Assembly: GCA_963780165.1 (NCBI GenBank)
Contig: CAWABB010000001.1
Location: 2,170,001 to 2,234,000 of the forward strand
DNA: 64,000 bases
Reading direction: 5' to 3'
From: CAWABB01 sp963780165
Lineage (GTDB): Bacteria; Bacteroidota; Ignavibacteria; UBA10030; UBA6906
Position numbers and translations under genes: made by a program. Of this stretch, positions 52,370-60,083 are shown in pieces (position 1 is the stretch's first letter; the number at the start of each line of letters is the position of its first letter). The notes beneath the pieces are model-generated. The model ran no database searches, was not told the origin of the DNA, and was given only the letters and a program-made list of their open reading frames with translations.

Positions 52370-54178
52370 ATGCACGAAGAAGAAGTTCTCGGCAAAGCCT
52401 ACGACGGGGCGCTCATGCGGCGCCTGCTAACGTACCTCCGGCCCTACCGGTGGCACGTGGCGCTCGGCGTTCTCCTGAGCGTCCTCGTATCCGCCATGGA
52501 GGCGGTTCGCCCGTACTTCACGAAGGTGGCCGTGGACGAGAACATCGCGAGCGGCGACACTCACGGGCTGCTTCTTACGAGCGTCTACTTTCTGGTCATC
52601 CTGATTGCGCGCGGCGTCCTGCAGTACTTCAATGCCTATCTCACACAGTGGATCGGCCAGCAAACGATCTTCGACCTGCGGATGCAGGTGTTCGAGCACC
52701 TGCAGCGCCTGAGCACGAAGTTCTTCGACCGGAATCCCATCGGGCGGCTGATCACCCGCGTGACGAGCGATGTCGAGGTCCTGAACGAGATGTTCTCCTC
52801 GGGGATCGTGATGGTGTTCAGCGACGTCTTCACGATCATCGGAATCCTGTGGTTCATGTTCTCCATGAACTGGACGCTGGCGATCGTCTCCCTGAGCGTG
52901 CTGCCGCTGCTGTTCTACGGGACGTTCCTGTTCCGCAGGCATGCGCGCGACGCGTACCGGGAGGTGCGCCTCCAGGTCGCCCGGATCAACACGTTCATGC
53001 AGGAGCACATTACCGGGATGACGGTGGACCAGCTGTTCAACAAGGAGCAGGAGGCCTACCGCCGGTTCAGCGGGATCAACGGGGCGCACCGGGACGCGAA
53101 CATCCGGTCGATCTTCTACTATGCGCTCTTCTATCCCGGGGTGGAGCTGATCGGCGCGATCGCCGTGGGGCTGATCCTCTGGTATGCGGGCGTGGGGGCG
53201 CTGGAGGGGACGGTGACGATCGGGACGGTGATGGCCTTTTTTCAGTTCAACGAAATGTTCTGGCGTCCGATCCGTGACCTGTCCGAAAAGTACAACATCA
53301 TGCAGACGGCCATGGCGTCGTCCGAGAGGGTCTTTAAGCTCCTGGACGACACCACGCTCGTGCGGGATCCCGAAACCCCCGTCCCACTGAGGGATGTGAG
53401 GGGGGATATCGAGTTCCGGAACGTGTGGTTTTCGTACACCACCACGGCGAACGGCGAGGAACCGGCCCAGTGGGTGCTGAGGGACGTGTCGTTCACGATC
53501 AAGGCGGGGGAGGCTGTCGCGATCGTTGGGCACACCGGCGCGGGGAAGACAACCATCATCAGCCTGCTCACCCGCTTCTACGACATCCAGCGCGGCGAGA
53601 TCCTCATGGACGGCGTGAACATTGCGCATGTCCGCCAGGCCGACCTCCGCCGGCAGATGGCGGTCGTGCTGCAGGACGTCTTCCTGTTCTCGGGCGACAT
53701 CACCGGGAACATCGCCCTCGGGGACGAACACATTTCCGACGACCGCGTCCGCGCCGCGTCGCGCGTGGTGGGCGCCAATGTGTTCATCGAAAAGCTGCAC
53801 GGCGGATATCTGGCAGAAGTCAAGGAGCGGGGAGCGACGCTCTCCGTGGGCCAGAAGCAGCTCATCTCGTTCGCTCGCGCGCTCGCGTATCATCCGAAGA
53901 TTCTGATCCTGGACGAAGCGACCTCAAGCGTGGACACCGAGACGGAGCTGCTCATCCAGGGAGCGATCAGGAAGCTGCTCCGCGGCCACACCTCCATCGT
54001 GATCGCCCATCGCCTCTCTACCATCCAGTCGGCCTCGAAGATCATCGTGATGCACAAGGGGGAGATCAGGGAGATGGGGACGCATCAGGAGCTCCTCGGG
54101 CGGGGCGGGATCTATTCGAAGCTCTACCAGCTGCAGTACAAAGATCAGGAACAGGCAGTGCCTGGCGTGCCGCGCTGA
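52370..54178 (+). CDS. ABC exporter subunit with canonical Walker B (heterodimer half B)
   Basis: 602 aa with six transmembrane helices and NBD: Walker A 'GHTGAGKTT', signature 'LSVGQKQLISFARAL' (Val in place of Gly), Walker B 'ILILDEATSSVD' with the catalytic Glu, H-loop 'IAHRLST'. Begins 17 bp after the first subunit. Together the pair has one full and one degenerate ATP site, as in MdlAB/TM287-288 exporters. Substrate unknown. Confidence 0.9.
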   Translation: MHEEEVLGKAYDGALMRRLLTYLRPYRWHVALGVLLSVLVSAMEAVRPYFTKVAVDENIASGDTHGLLLTSVYFLVILIARGVLQYFNAYLTQWIGQQTIFDLRMQVFEHLQRLSTKFFDRNPIGRLITRVTSDVEVLNEMFSSGIVMVFSDVFTIIGILWFMFSMNWTLAIVSLSVLPLLFYGTFLFRRHARDAYREVRLQVARINTFMQEHITGMTVDQLFNKEQEAYRRFSGINGAHRDANIRSIFYYALFYPGVELIGAIAVGLILWYAGVGALEGTVTIGTVMAFFQFNEMFWRPIRDLSEKYNIMQTAMASSERVFKLLDDTTLVRDPETPVPLRDVRGDIEFRNVWFSYTTTANGEEPAQWVLRDVSFTIKAGEAVAIVGHTGAGKTTIISLLTRFYDIQRGEILMDGVNIAHVRQADLRRQMAVVLQDVFLFSGDITGNIALGDEHISDDRVRAASRVVGANVFIEKLHGGYLAEVKERGATLSVGQKQLISFARALAYHPKILILDEATSSVDTETELLIQGAIRKLLRGHTSIVIAHRLSTIQSASKIIVMHKGEIREMGTHQELLGRGGIYSKLYQLQYKDQEQAVPGVPR

Positions 54179-54213
54179 GCCTGTGTTCCATGTCACGATC
54201 CGGCGGACCTGCC

Positions 54214-54242
54214 TTGCAACTCCCGGGTCGATTGCGTAGCAT
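54214..54242 (+). promoter_or_regulatory. Promoter of fbp
   Basis: TTGCAA (54214-54219), 17-bp spacer, TAGCAT (54237-54242); ATG at 54288. Confidence 0.45.
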
Positions 54243-54287
54243 GCCTGTACCCCCTCCCGAGTGCGAATCCAACGCGGAGATCGTGCG

Positions 54288-55301
54288 ATGACCTCACGAG
54301 TGCCGAGTGCCTCCAAGTTCATGACCCTCGAGCGCCACATTCTGGAGGGCGGCCGCATGCACCCTCATGCGACAGGGCAATTCTCCGGGCTGCTGCACGA
54401 CCTCTCCCTCGCGGCGAAGCTTGTGTGGCGCGAAGTGACCAAGGCCGGCCTGGTGAACATCCTGGGGGCGACGGACCGCATGAACATCAGCGGCGACATC
54501 GTCAAGAAGCTGGACGAGTTCGCCGACCAGACGATCTTCCGGATGATGGACCACGGCGGCCACCTGTGTGTCATGGCCTCCGAGGAGAACGAGGACCTGC
54601 TGCACATCCCTGAGGATTATCCGCACGGCAAATACGTGCTTCTGTACGATCCGCTGGACGGGTCAGGGAACATCGACGCGAATGTGACGATCGGATCGAT
54701 CTTCTCGATCTATCAGCGCACCTCGATCTCAGGCAAGGGGACGATGGAAGATGTGCTGCAGCCGGGGGTCCGACAGGTGGGGGCGGGATATGTGCTGTTC
54801 GGGTCGAGCATGATGTTTGTCTATTCGACCGGTCACGGCGTGCACGGGTTCACGCTCGATCCAAGCGTGGGCGAATTCCTCCTGTCGCACGAGAACATCA
54901 GAATTCCGAAACGCGGGAGCATTTACAGCGCGAACGAGGGGAACTTCAACCGCTGGAGCCCGGCGGTGCAACGGTACGTTCGGCACCTGAAAGAGGAATC
55001 CGCCGCTGACGGGCGCCCGTACTCGCAACGGTACGTCGGGTCGCTGGTGGCCGACATTCACCGGACGCTGCTGTACGGCGGAATCTATTTCTATCCCGGG
55101 GACACGAAGAACCCTGACGGAAAGCTGCGGCTTGTGTACGAATGCAATCCGCTGTCGTATCTCGTTGAGCAGGCCGGAGGGGCGGCCTCGGATGGGCGGG
55201 TCAGGATCATGGAGAAGACGCCGCTCACGCTGCATGAGCGCACGCCGATATTCATCGGGAGCACTGAGGATGTGGAGGGGGCGGTGACGTTTCTCGCGTG
55301 A
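54288..55301 (+). CDS. fbp: Class I fructose-1,6-bisphosphatase
   Basis: 337 aa from ATG 54288. Hydrolyses fructose-1,6-bisphosphate in gluconeogenesis. 'MASEENEDLLHIP' and 'YVLLYDPLDGSGNIDANVTIGSIFSIY' contain the Mg2+ ligands (Glu, Asp-Pro-Leu-Asp-Gly-Ser); 'KLRLVYECNPLSYLVEQAGG' is the class I C-terminal signature. Own promoter upstream and a strong hairpin downstream make it monocistronic. Confidence 0.95.
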   Translation: MTSRVPSASKFMTLERHILEGGRMHPHATGQFSGLLHDLSLAAKLVWREVTKAGLVNILGATDRMNISGDIVKKLDEFADQTIFRMMDHGGHLCVMASEENEDLLHIPEDYPHGKYVLLYDPLDGSGNIDANVTIGSIFSIYQRTSISGKGTMEDVLQPGVRQVGAGYVLFGSSMMFVYSTGHGVHGFTLDPSVGEFLLSHENIRIPKRGSIYSANEGNFNRWSPAVQRYVRHLKEESAADGRPYSQRYVGSLVADIHRTLLYGGIYFYPGDTKNPDGKLRLVYECNPLSYLVEQAGGAASDGRVRIMEKTPLTLHERTPIFIGSTEDVEGAVTFLA

Positions 55302-55403
55302 GCGGGTGAGAACCATGAGCCGGGTGCGCACCACCGGGCCCGAAGGGCAATCAGGTCAGGACGTCACCAGGCGAATGTGCGGGCAGGCACGAGAGGTGTG
55401 GCA

Positions 55404-55449
55404 CACACACAACACCCCCGTCGGCATTCCGGCGGGGGTGTTGTGTGTG
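55404..55449. terminator. Bidirectional hairpin between fbp and the YbgF-like gene
   Basis: CACACACAACACCCCCG (55404-55420) pairs perfectly with 55433-55449, a 17-bp stem with a 12-nt loop that can pair further. Convergent genes on both sides. It has no U-tract but the long GC stem should stop transcription. Confidence 0.65.
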
Positions 55450-55465
55450 CGGCGGCACGCGAAGG

Positions 55466-56236
55466 TCAGTACAGGCGCGACAGTTTCGCCTGGGCCTTCG
55501 GCACGAGCGGGCTGGTGGGATACGACGACACAACCGCGTTGAACGCGTCGCGAGCGGCGTCGCGGTTGCCGAGCGCCAGCTGTGAGTTGCCGATCATGTA
55601 CTGGGCATACGGCTTCTTCCCTGACGACGCGTACTCCAGCACGCGGCCGAACTGGCGCGTCGCTTCGCTGTAGTTTTTCAACGCGTAGTACGATTCGCCA
55701 ATCCAGTACGTGCAGTTGTCCGCGAGCTCCGTCCGGGGATTCGCCTGCAGGATGGCCTCGAATTGCTGGATGGCTGGCTGATAATTCCGCTTCATGTATT
55801 GATCCAGCGCTTCCGCGTAGGCCGCCTTGAGGTCGGACGATGGGTTGACATACGCGGCTGCAGGCGTCGCGGGCGCAGGACCCTGTCCCGCGCGCAGCTT
55901 CGTTTCGAGCTCGGCGATCCGTCCGCGCATGGTCCTGTTCTCAACCGTCAGTGCATCCACCTGTCCCTGGAGCATCAGGTTCGCCTTCATCAGGCTGTCG
56001 GCTCTGGAAGACAGGGCGGCAGTGGAGGGGTCGGCCGTCGTCGGAGGGAGCACCGGCGCGGGAGACATCACGGGCGCGTCTGATGGCGGCGGTGTGGAGG
56101 TCGTCTCCCACTCCTCGTCTTCGAAGGCCTCTTCCGTCGGTCCGCATCCGGTCACGCAGACTGCTGCGCCGAGCAGCAAGACCGCGGCCAGCATCGGCAC
56201 TGTGGAGCGCCCTGCGTCGGGGGAGAGAGTGACCAT
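55466..56236 (-). CDS. YbgF/CpoB-like TPR lipoprotein
   Basis: 256 aa from ATG 56236 (AAGGAG upstream). Lipoprotein signal ('AAVLLLGAAVCVTGC', Cys about residue 31), an acidic then Pro-rich linker, a coiled coil ('LMLQGQVDALTVENRTMRGRIAELETKL') and a C-terminal TPR domain ('AYAEALDQYMKRNYQPAIQQFEAIL', 'YWIGESYYALKNYSEATRQF'). This matches CpoB (YbgF), which coordinates Tol-Pal and PBP1B at division. Tol genes are not nearby. Confidence 0.78.
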   Translation of the reverse strand: MVTLSPDAGRSTVPMLAAVLLLGAAVCVTGCGPTEEAFEDEEWETTSTPPPSDAPVMSPAPVLPPTTADPSTAALSSRADSLMKANLMLQGQVDALTVENRTMRGRIAELETKLRAGQGPAPATPAAAYVNPSSDLKAAYAEALDQYMKRNYQPAIQQFEAILQANPRTELADNCTYWIGESYYALKNYSEATRQFGRVLEYASSGKKPYAQYMIGNSQLALGNRDAARDAFNAVVSSYPTSPLVPKAQAKLSRLY

Positions 56237-56269
56237 TATGGGACTCCTTGTGACCGTTTGTGATGAGCC

Positions 56270-56298
56270 AATGTATCGAACCATGCTCCGAATGTCAA
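56270..56298 (-). promoter_or_regulatory. Promoter of the YbgF-like gene
   Basis: Minus strand TTGACA (56298-56293), 17-bp spacer, TACATT (56275-56270); leader of about 27 nt. Confidence 0.55.
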
Positions 56299-56343
56299 GG
56301 GAACGCGGCCCCGGAGCGGTGCGCAGCTGGCGCGAGCAGAGGT

Positions 56344-56372
56344 TTGTCATTCAGAGGGTGAAGTGGTATATT
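56344..56372 (+). promoter_or_regulatory. Promoter of the TPR-DUF4292-EnvC-CHASE2 operon, leaderless
   Basis: TTGTCA (56344-56349), 17-bp spacer, TATATT (56367-56372). The start ATG at 56381 is 8 nt after the -10, so the transcript should begin about at the start codon. Confidence 0.5.
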
Positions 56373-56380
56373 TATTTTCT

Positions 56381-58108
56381 ATGGACATGCACAGAGTGCG
56401 GATCACGCTTGTCGCTGGCGTGACGGCGATGATGATCAGTGGGTGCGGGAGCGGTCAGGCGGTTGCACCGCAGTCTCCGCCAGGCGCCGAGCGCACGCGG
56501 GCGCAGCAGGAGGCGATGTCGGAGGCGGCTCTCGGGCACCTCGTCGACGGATCGGTCTATGAACTTCAGGGCGACTGCGCGCGCGCGGTCCTGGAGTATC
56601 AGGACGCGCTCCGGTACGCCGCCGACCCTGCCGTCTACTTCGCGCTCGCGAAGTGCTACACCGCGCTCGGCAAGTACTCGCTCGCAATCGGGGCAGGCCG
56701 CGAAGCGGTGGACCGCGCGCCCGACCGCCTCGAGTACCGGCGGATCCTCGCGCAGGCACAGGTCGCGGCGTTCGATATCGACGGCGCGATCGCCCAGTAT
56801 AACGAGATCGTCACACGAGACTCGAGCGCGGCGGACGCATGGTTCGCCCTTGCGCGGCTCTACCAGGCCCGCAAACCCCTGCAGGCGCTCGAGATCTACG
56901 AGGAGATCCTCCATCGGTTCGGACCGGAATGGGAAGTCCTCCTCCAGATCGCCGAGCTCCGGTCACGCATGGGCCAGCATGAGCAGGCGGCCGAAGCCCT
57001 GGCGGAACTGTCCAGCCTCGATCCAGCAAACCAGTCCCTCCGCAAGAGTCTCGCGCAGGCATATGTCCGCGCCGGACAGCTCGACTCCGCGTACGCGCTG
57101 TATACGGAGTTGCTCGAGCGCGATCCGGGCAACCTGGAGTACACGACGGAACGCGCCGGTGTCCTGCTCCTGCAGCACGACTATGTGGGCGCATCCCGCG
57201 CGTTCGACGACGTGCTGTCGCGCGACAGCGTCACCGTCGACCTCAAGGTGCATATCGGCGAGCTGTATTTTGCGCAGCTGGACAAGGATTCCACGCTCGT
57301 GCCCCTGACGCGTTCGCTCTTCGAGCGGATCCGGGAGAAGCATCCCGACGATTGGCGGGCGTACTTCTATCTTGGCGCGATCGGATCGATGTCCGGCCAG
57401 GACAGCACTGCGGTCAGCAATTTCAGGCGCGTCACCGAGCTGGCAGCGTGGAACGCCGACGCCTGGGTCTACCTGTCGACCGCGTATCTCGGGAAGAACA
57501 AATTCGACGAAGCGGTGCGCGTGCTGGAACCGGCCGTGAAGGCGGTGCCCGACGACTTCCGGGTGAACTTCTTCCTGGGGGTTGCCTACAACCGGCTGAA
57601 CAGGCAGACCGACGCCGTGCGCGTGCTGGAACGCGCCAGGAGTATCGATCCGACGAACATCGATGCCGCCGCGCAGCTTGCCATGGTGTACGACGGCCTC
57701 AAGATGTATGAGGAATCTGACAGTCTCTACGAGATCGCGCTGCGGCTCCGCCCCGACTACCCGCTGGTGCTGAACAACTTCGCCTACAGTCTGGCCGTGC
57801 GCGACATGCAGCTCGAACGGGCCCTCGGGATGTCCCAGAAGGCTGTGGGCATCGAACCGGAAAATGCGTCATATCTGGACACGATCGGCTGGATCTATTT
57901 CCGCCTCGGCCGCTATCCCGAGGCGGAGGAGAACATTGCCCGCGCGCTCGCAAAGGGCGAGGCGAACGCCGAAGTGCTGGAGCATATGGGGGATGTGCAG
58001 TACAAGTTGAACCGGCCGGACCAGGCCATGGAGTACTGGCGCCGTGCGCTCGAGCTGACCCCCGAGAACGCGACGCTCAAAGAGAAGGTGTCGCGCGGAA
58101 CACTATGA
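56381..58108 (+). CDS. TPR-repeat lipoprotein
   Basis: 575 aa from ATG 56381. Signal with lipobox ('LVAGVTAMMISGC'), then about a dozen TPR units from residue ~60 ('VYELQGDCARAVLEYQDALRY', 'VYFALAKCYTALGKYSLAIGAG', 'AWVYLSTAYLGKNKFDEAV', 'SYLDTIGWIYFRLGRYPEAEENI'). Probably an outer-membrane-anchored protein scaffold; BamD/PelB-like roles cannot be distinguished. First gene of a four-gene operon with ATGA overlaps, the others being LolB-like, EnvC-like and a regulator, so envelope assembly is likely. Confidence 0.82.
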   Translation: MDMHRVRITLVAGVTAMMISGCGSGQAVAPQSPPGAERTRAQQEAMSEAALGHLVDGSVYELQGDCARAVLEYQDALRYAADPAVYFALAKCYTALGKYSLAIGAGREAVDRAPDRLEYRRILAQAQVAAFDIDGAIAQYNEIVTRDSSAADAWFALARLYQARKPLQALEIYEEILHRFGPEWEVLLQIAELRSRMGQHEQAAEALAELSSLDPANQSLRKSLAQAYVRAGQLDSAYALYTELLERDPGNLEYTTERAGVLLLQHDYVGASRAFDDVLSRDSVTVDLKVHIGELYFAQLDKDSTLVPLTRSLFERIREKHPDDWRAYFYLGAIGSMSGQDSTAVSNFRRVTELAAWNADAWVYLSTAYLGKNKFDEAVRVLEPAVKAVPDDFRVNFFLGVAYNRLNRQTDAVRVLERARSIDPTNIDAAAQLAMVYDGLKMYEESDSLYEIALRLRPDYPLVLNNFAYSLAVRDMQLERALGMSQKAVGIEPENASYLDTIGWIYFRLGRYPEAEENIARALAKGEANAEVLEHMGDVQYKLNRPDQAMEYWRRALELTPENATLKEKVSRGTL

Positions 58109-58893
58109 CCTGGCGGATGGCGTTGCGGGCGGCATGGCTGGCGCTGCCACTCCTGGTGACTGCCTGCGGCACAACCCGCGAGGGGCTCGTCCTTGATACC
58201 GGGCGCGTGCCCGCCGATGAACTGATCGAGCGTGTCCGCGAAGCATCGGAGAGGGTGCGGACGATCGCCGGCTCCGGGACGCTGGTCTTTGACAGCCCGC
58301 GGGTGAGCGGCTCGGCGGAGTTTACGCTCGCACTGCACAAGCCCGACTCCTTGCTCGTCAGGCTGGAGGGGCCGTTCGGGATGGACGTGGGATTGCTGTT
58401 CATGGACGGCGAAAGCTACGTCGCGTACAACAGCCTGGAGAACGAAGTGATCGTCGGGGCGTCCGACAGCGCTGCCTTGCGCGCGCTGATCCCGGTCCCT
58501 CTCTCTCCAGCCCAGATCGTCAATGCGTTCTCCGGACGGTATCCGATCGATCCCGACGCGCGCGTTCTCCGGTACGGCATCGACGATGACCGCTTCCTCC
58601 TGACGGCGCTGTGCGGAACGGACACCTGCCGGTACTGGGTCGATCCCGAGGCGCTCGTTGTGACGTCATACCGGCGCACGGGGCCCGACGGCCGCGTGGT
58701 CCTCGAGGGGGAGCTGACGAAGTTGACGACCATCGACGACATCCAGCTTCCGCGCAGCATTGTCCTGCGTGCACCGTCGCGCCGATCCACCCTGCACATC
58801 CTCTTTGCGGACCTTGATGTCAACGGGGACGCGCCCGACTTCTCCTACACGGTCCCGGCGAACGCACGCCACAGAACCCGCCCGCGTCCATGA
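58105..58893 (+). CDS. DUF4292 (LolB-like) lipoprotein
   Basis: 262 aa. Lipobox 'LPLLVTAC' (Cys about residue 21). 'ERVRTIAGSGTLVFDSPRVSGSAEFTLALHKPDSLLVRLEGPFG' is a LolA/LolB-like half-barrel pattern with lipid-binding strands. In this family the protein may insert lipoproteins into the outer membrane. Overlaps the TPR gene by ATGA and the EnvC-like gene by ATGA. Confidence 0.75.
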   Translation: MTWRMALRAAWLALPLLVTACGTTREGLVLDTGRVPADELIERVREASERVRTIAGSGTLVFDSPRVSGSAEFTLALHKPDSLLVRLEGPFGMDVGLLFMDGESYVAYNSLENEVIVGASDSAALRALIPVPLSPAQIVNAFSGRYPIDPDARVLRYGIDDDRFLLTALCGTDTCRYWVDPEALVVTSYRRTGPDGRVVLEGELTKLTTIDDIQLPRSIVLRAPSRRSTLHILFADLDVNGDAPDFSYTVPANARHRTRPRP

Positions 58894-60083
58894 GGCTCGC
58901 ACTGATACTGCTGCTGTCGACACTGGTTGTCCGGCCGGGCACGGCGGGCGAACAGGGCAACGACGACGAGATCAAGAAGCGCCAGGCCGAGCTGGAAACG
59001 CTCCGGGACCAGATCAAGACGTACGAAGAGCGCATCGCCCGACAGACAACGACCGAGTCCACGACCCTGGAGCTGCTTGACTCGTACGATAAGAAAGGGA
59101 CGCTGCTCCGGCGGTTGCTGTCCCAGCTCCGGCGCGAGGAGGTGGAGTTGCAGAAGACTATCGGGACGACGCGCGAGGAGCTGGAGTCGCTCGGGAGGGA
59201 GCTGCAGTTCCTGCGCGACCAATACGCCCGCTACGTCGTGTCAGTGTACGCCGGCGGCCCGGAGCGCGACATGGAGCTGCTACTCGCCTCACGCTCCCTG
59301 AACCAGGCGTCGATCAGGAACGAGTATCTGAAGCGCTTCGCTGCGCAGCGCAAGGCCGATGTCGGACGCATCCTTGCCAAGCGGAGCGAGATCGAGGAAG
59401 TCGAGGCACGGGCGCAGCAGGAACTGACCGAGGAGCGGCGGTTGATCGCCGAAAAGGGGGCGGAGGAAGAGCGCCTCGCGTCCCTGGCGGAAGACCGCCG
59501 GACCCTCCTGAACCGCATCCGGCGCGACAAATCGCAGCTGCAGCGCGAAATCGAGCGGAAGAACCGCGCCGCCCGCGACCTGGAGGGCATGATCACCCGG
59601 CTGATCGAGAGCGAACGCGCCCGCGAAGAGCGGGCGCTGGGGCAAGCGAAGACGCCTCCTACCATCCCTCCCGGCACAGGGTTCGACGCGCGCAAAGGCA
59701 GGTTGCGATGGCCGGTGAGTGAAGGAAGAGTCGTGGCGCGCTTCGGGAATCAACGGCACCCGACGTTGAAGACCGTCACGCAGAATACTGGGATCGACAT
59801 CGCGGTCAGGTCCGGCTCCCCCGTGATGGCCGTTGCACGCGGCGAGGTGGCGACAATCTGGTGGCTCCCCTCGTTCGGCAACCTCGTCATCCTCAATCAT
59901 TACGGCGGTTACCGTACGGTGTACTCCCACCTCGAGGAAATTCATGTGGCGGAAGGTCAGGAAGTCGCGGAGGGTGAGGTGATCGGCGAGAGCGGCGAGT
60001 CGGTGGACGGCCCACGACTCCACTTCGAGATCTGGAAGGGGAAAGAGAAACAGAACCCCGAAACATGGCTGAGCGATCGATGA
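58890..60083 (+). CDS. EnvC-like murein hydrolase activator (degenerate LytM/M23)
   Basis: 397 aa. Signal peptide ('LILLLSTLVVRPGTAG'), long coiled coil (~30-260, with 'RQAELETLRDQIKTYEERI' and similar heptads), then the LytM domain: 'RLRWPVSEGRVVARFG', 'TGIDIAVRSGSPVMAVARGEVATIWWL', 'YRTVYSHLEEIHVAEGQEV' and 'PRLHFEIWKG'. The first Zn ligand, His of HxGxDI, is Asn ('QNTGIDI'), so it is probably not an enzyme but an amidase activator, as with EnvC. Overlaps the next gene by ATGA. Confidence 0.85.
   Translation: MRLALILLLSTLVVRPGTAGEQGNDDEIKKRQAELETLRDQIKTYEERIARQTTTESTTLELLDSYDKKGTLLRRLLSQLRREEVELQKTIGTTREELESLGRELQFLRDQYARYVVSVYAGGPERDMELLLASRSLNQASIRNEYLKRFAAQRKADVGRILAKRSEIEEVEARAQQELTEERRLIAEKGAEEERLASLAEDRRTLLNRIRRDKSQLQREIERKNRAARDLEGMITRLIESERAREERALGQAKTPPTIPPGTGFDARKGRLRWPVSEGRVVARFGNQRHPTLKTVTQNTGIDIAVRSGSPVMAVARGEVATIWWLPSFGNLVILNHYGGYRTVYSHLEEIHVAEGQEVAEGEVIGESGESVDGPRLHFEIWKGKEKQNPETWLSDR

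Noticed and set aside
52427..53893. 488-aa minus-strand ORF opposite the second ABC subunit
   Set aside because: Antisense of Walker A/signature-bearing sequence; no independent support.
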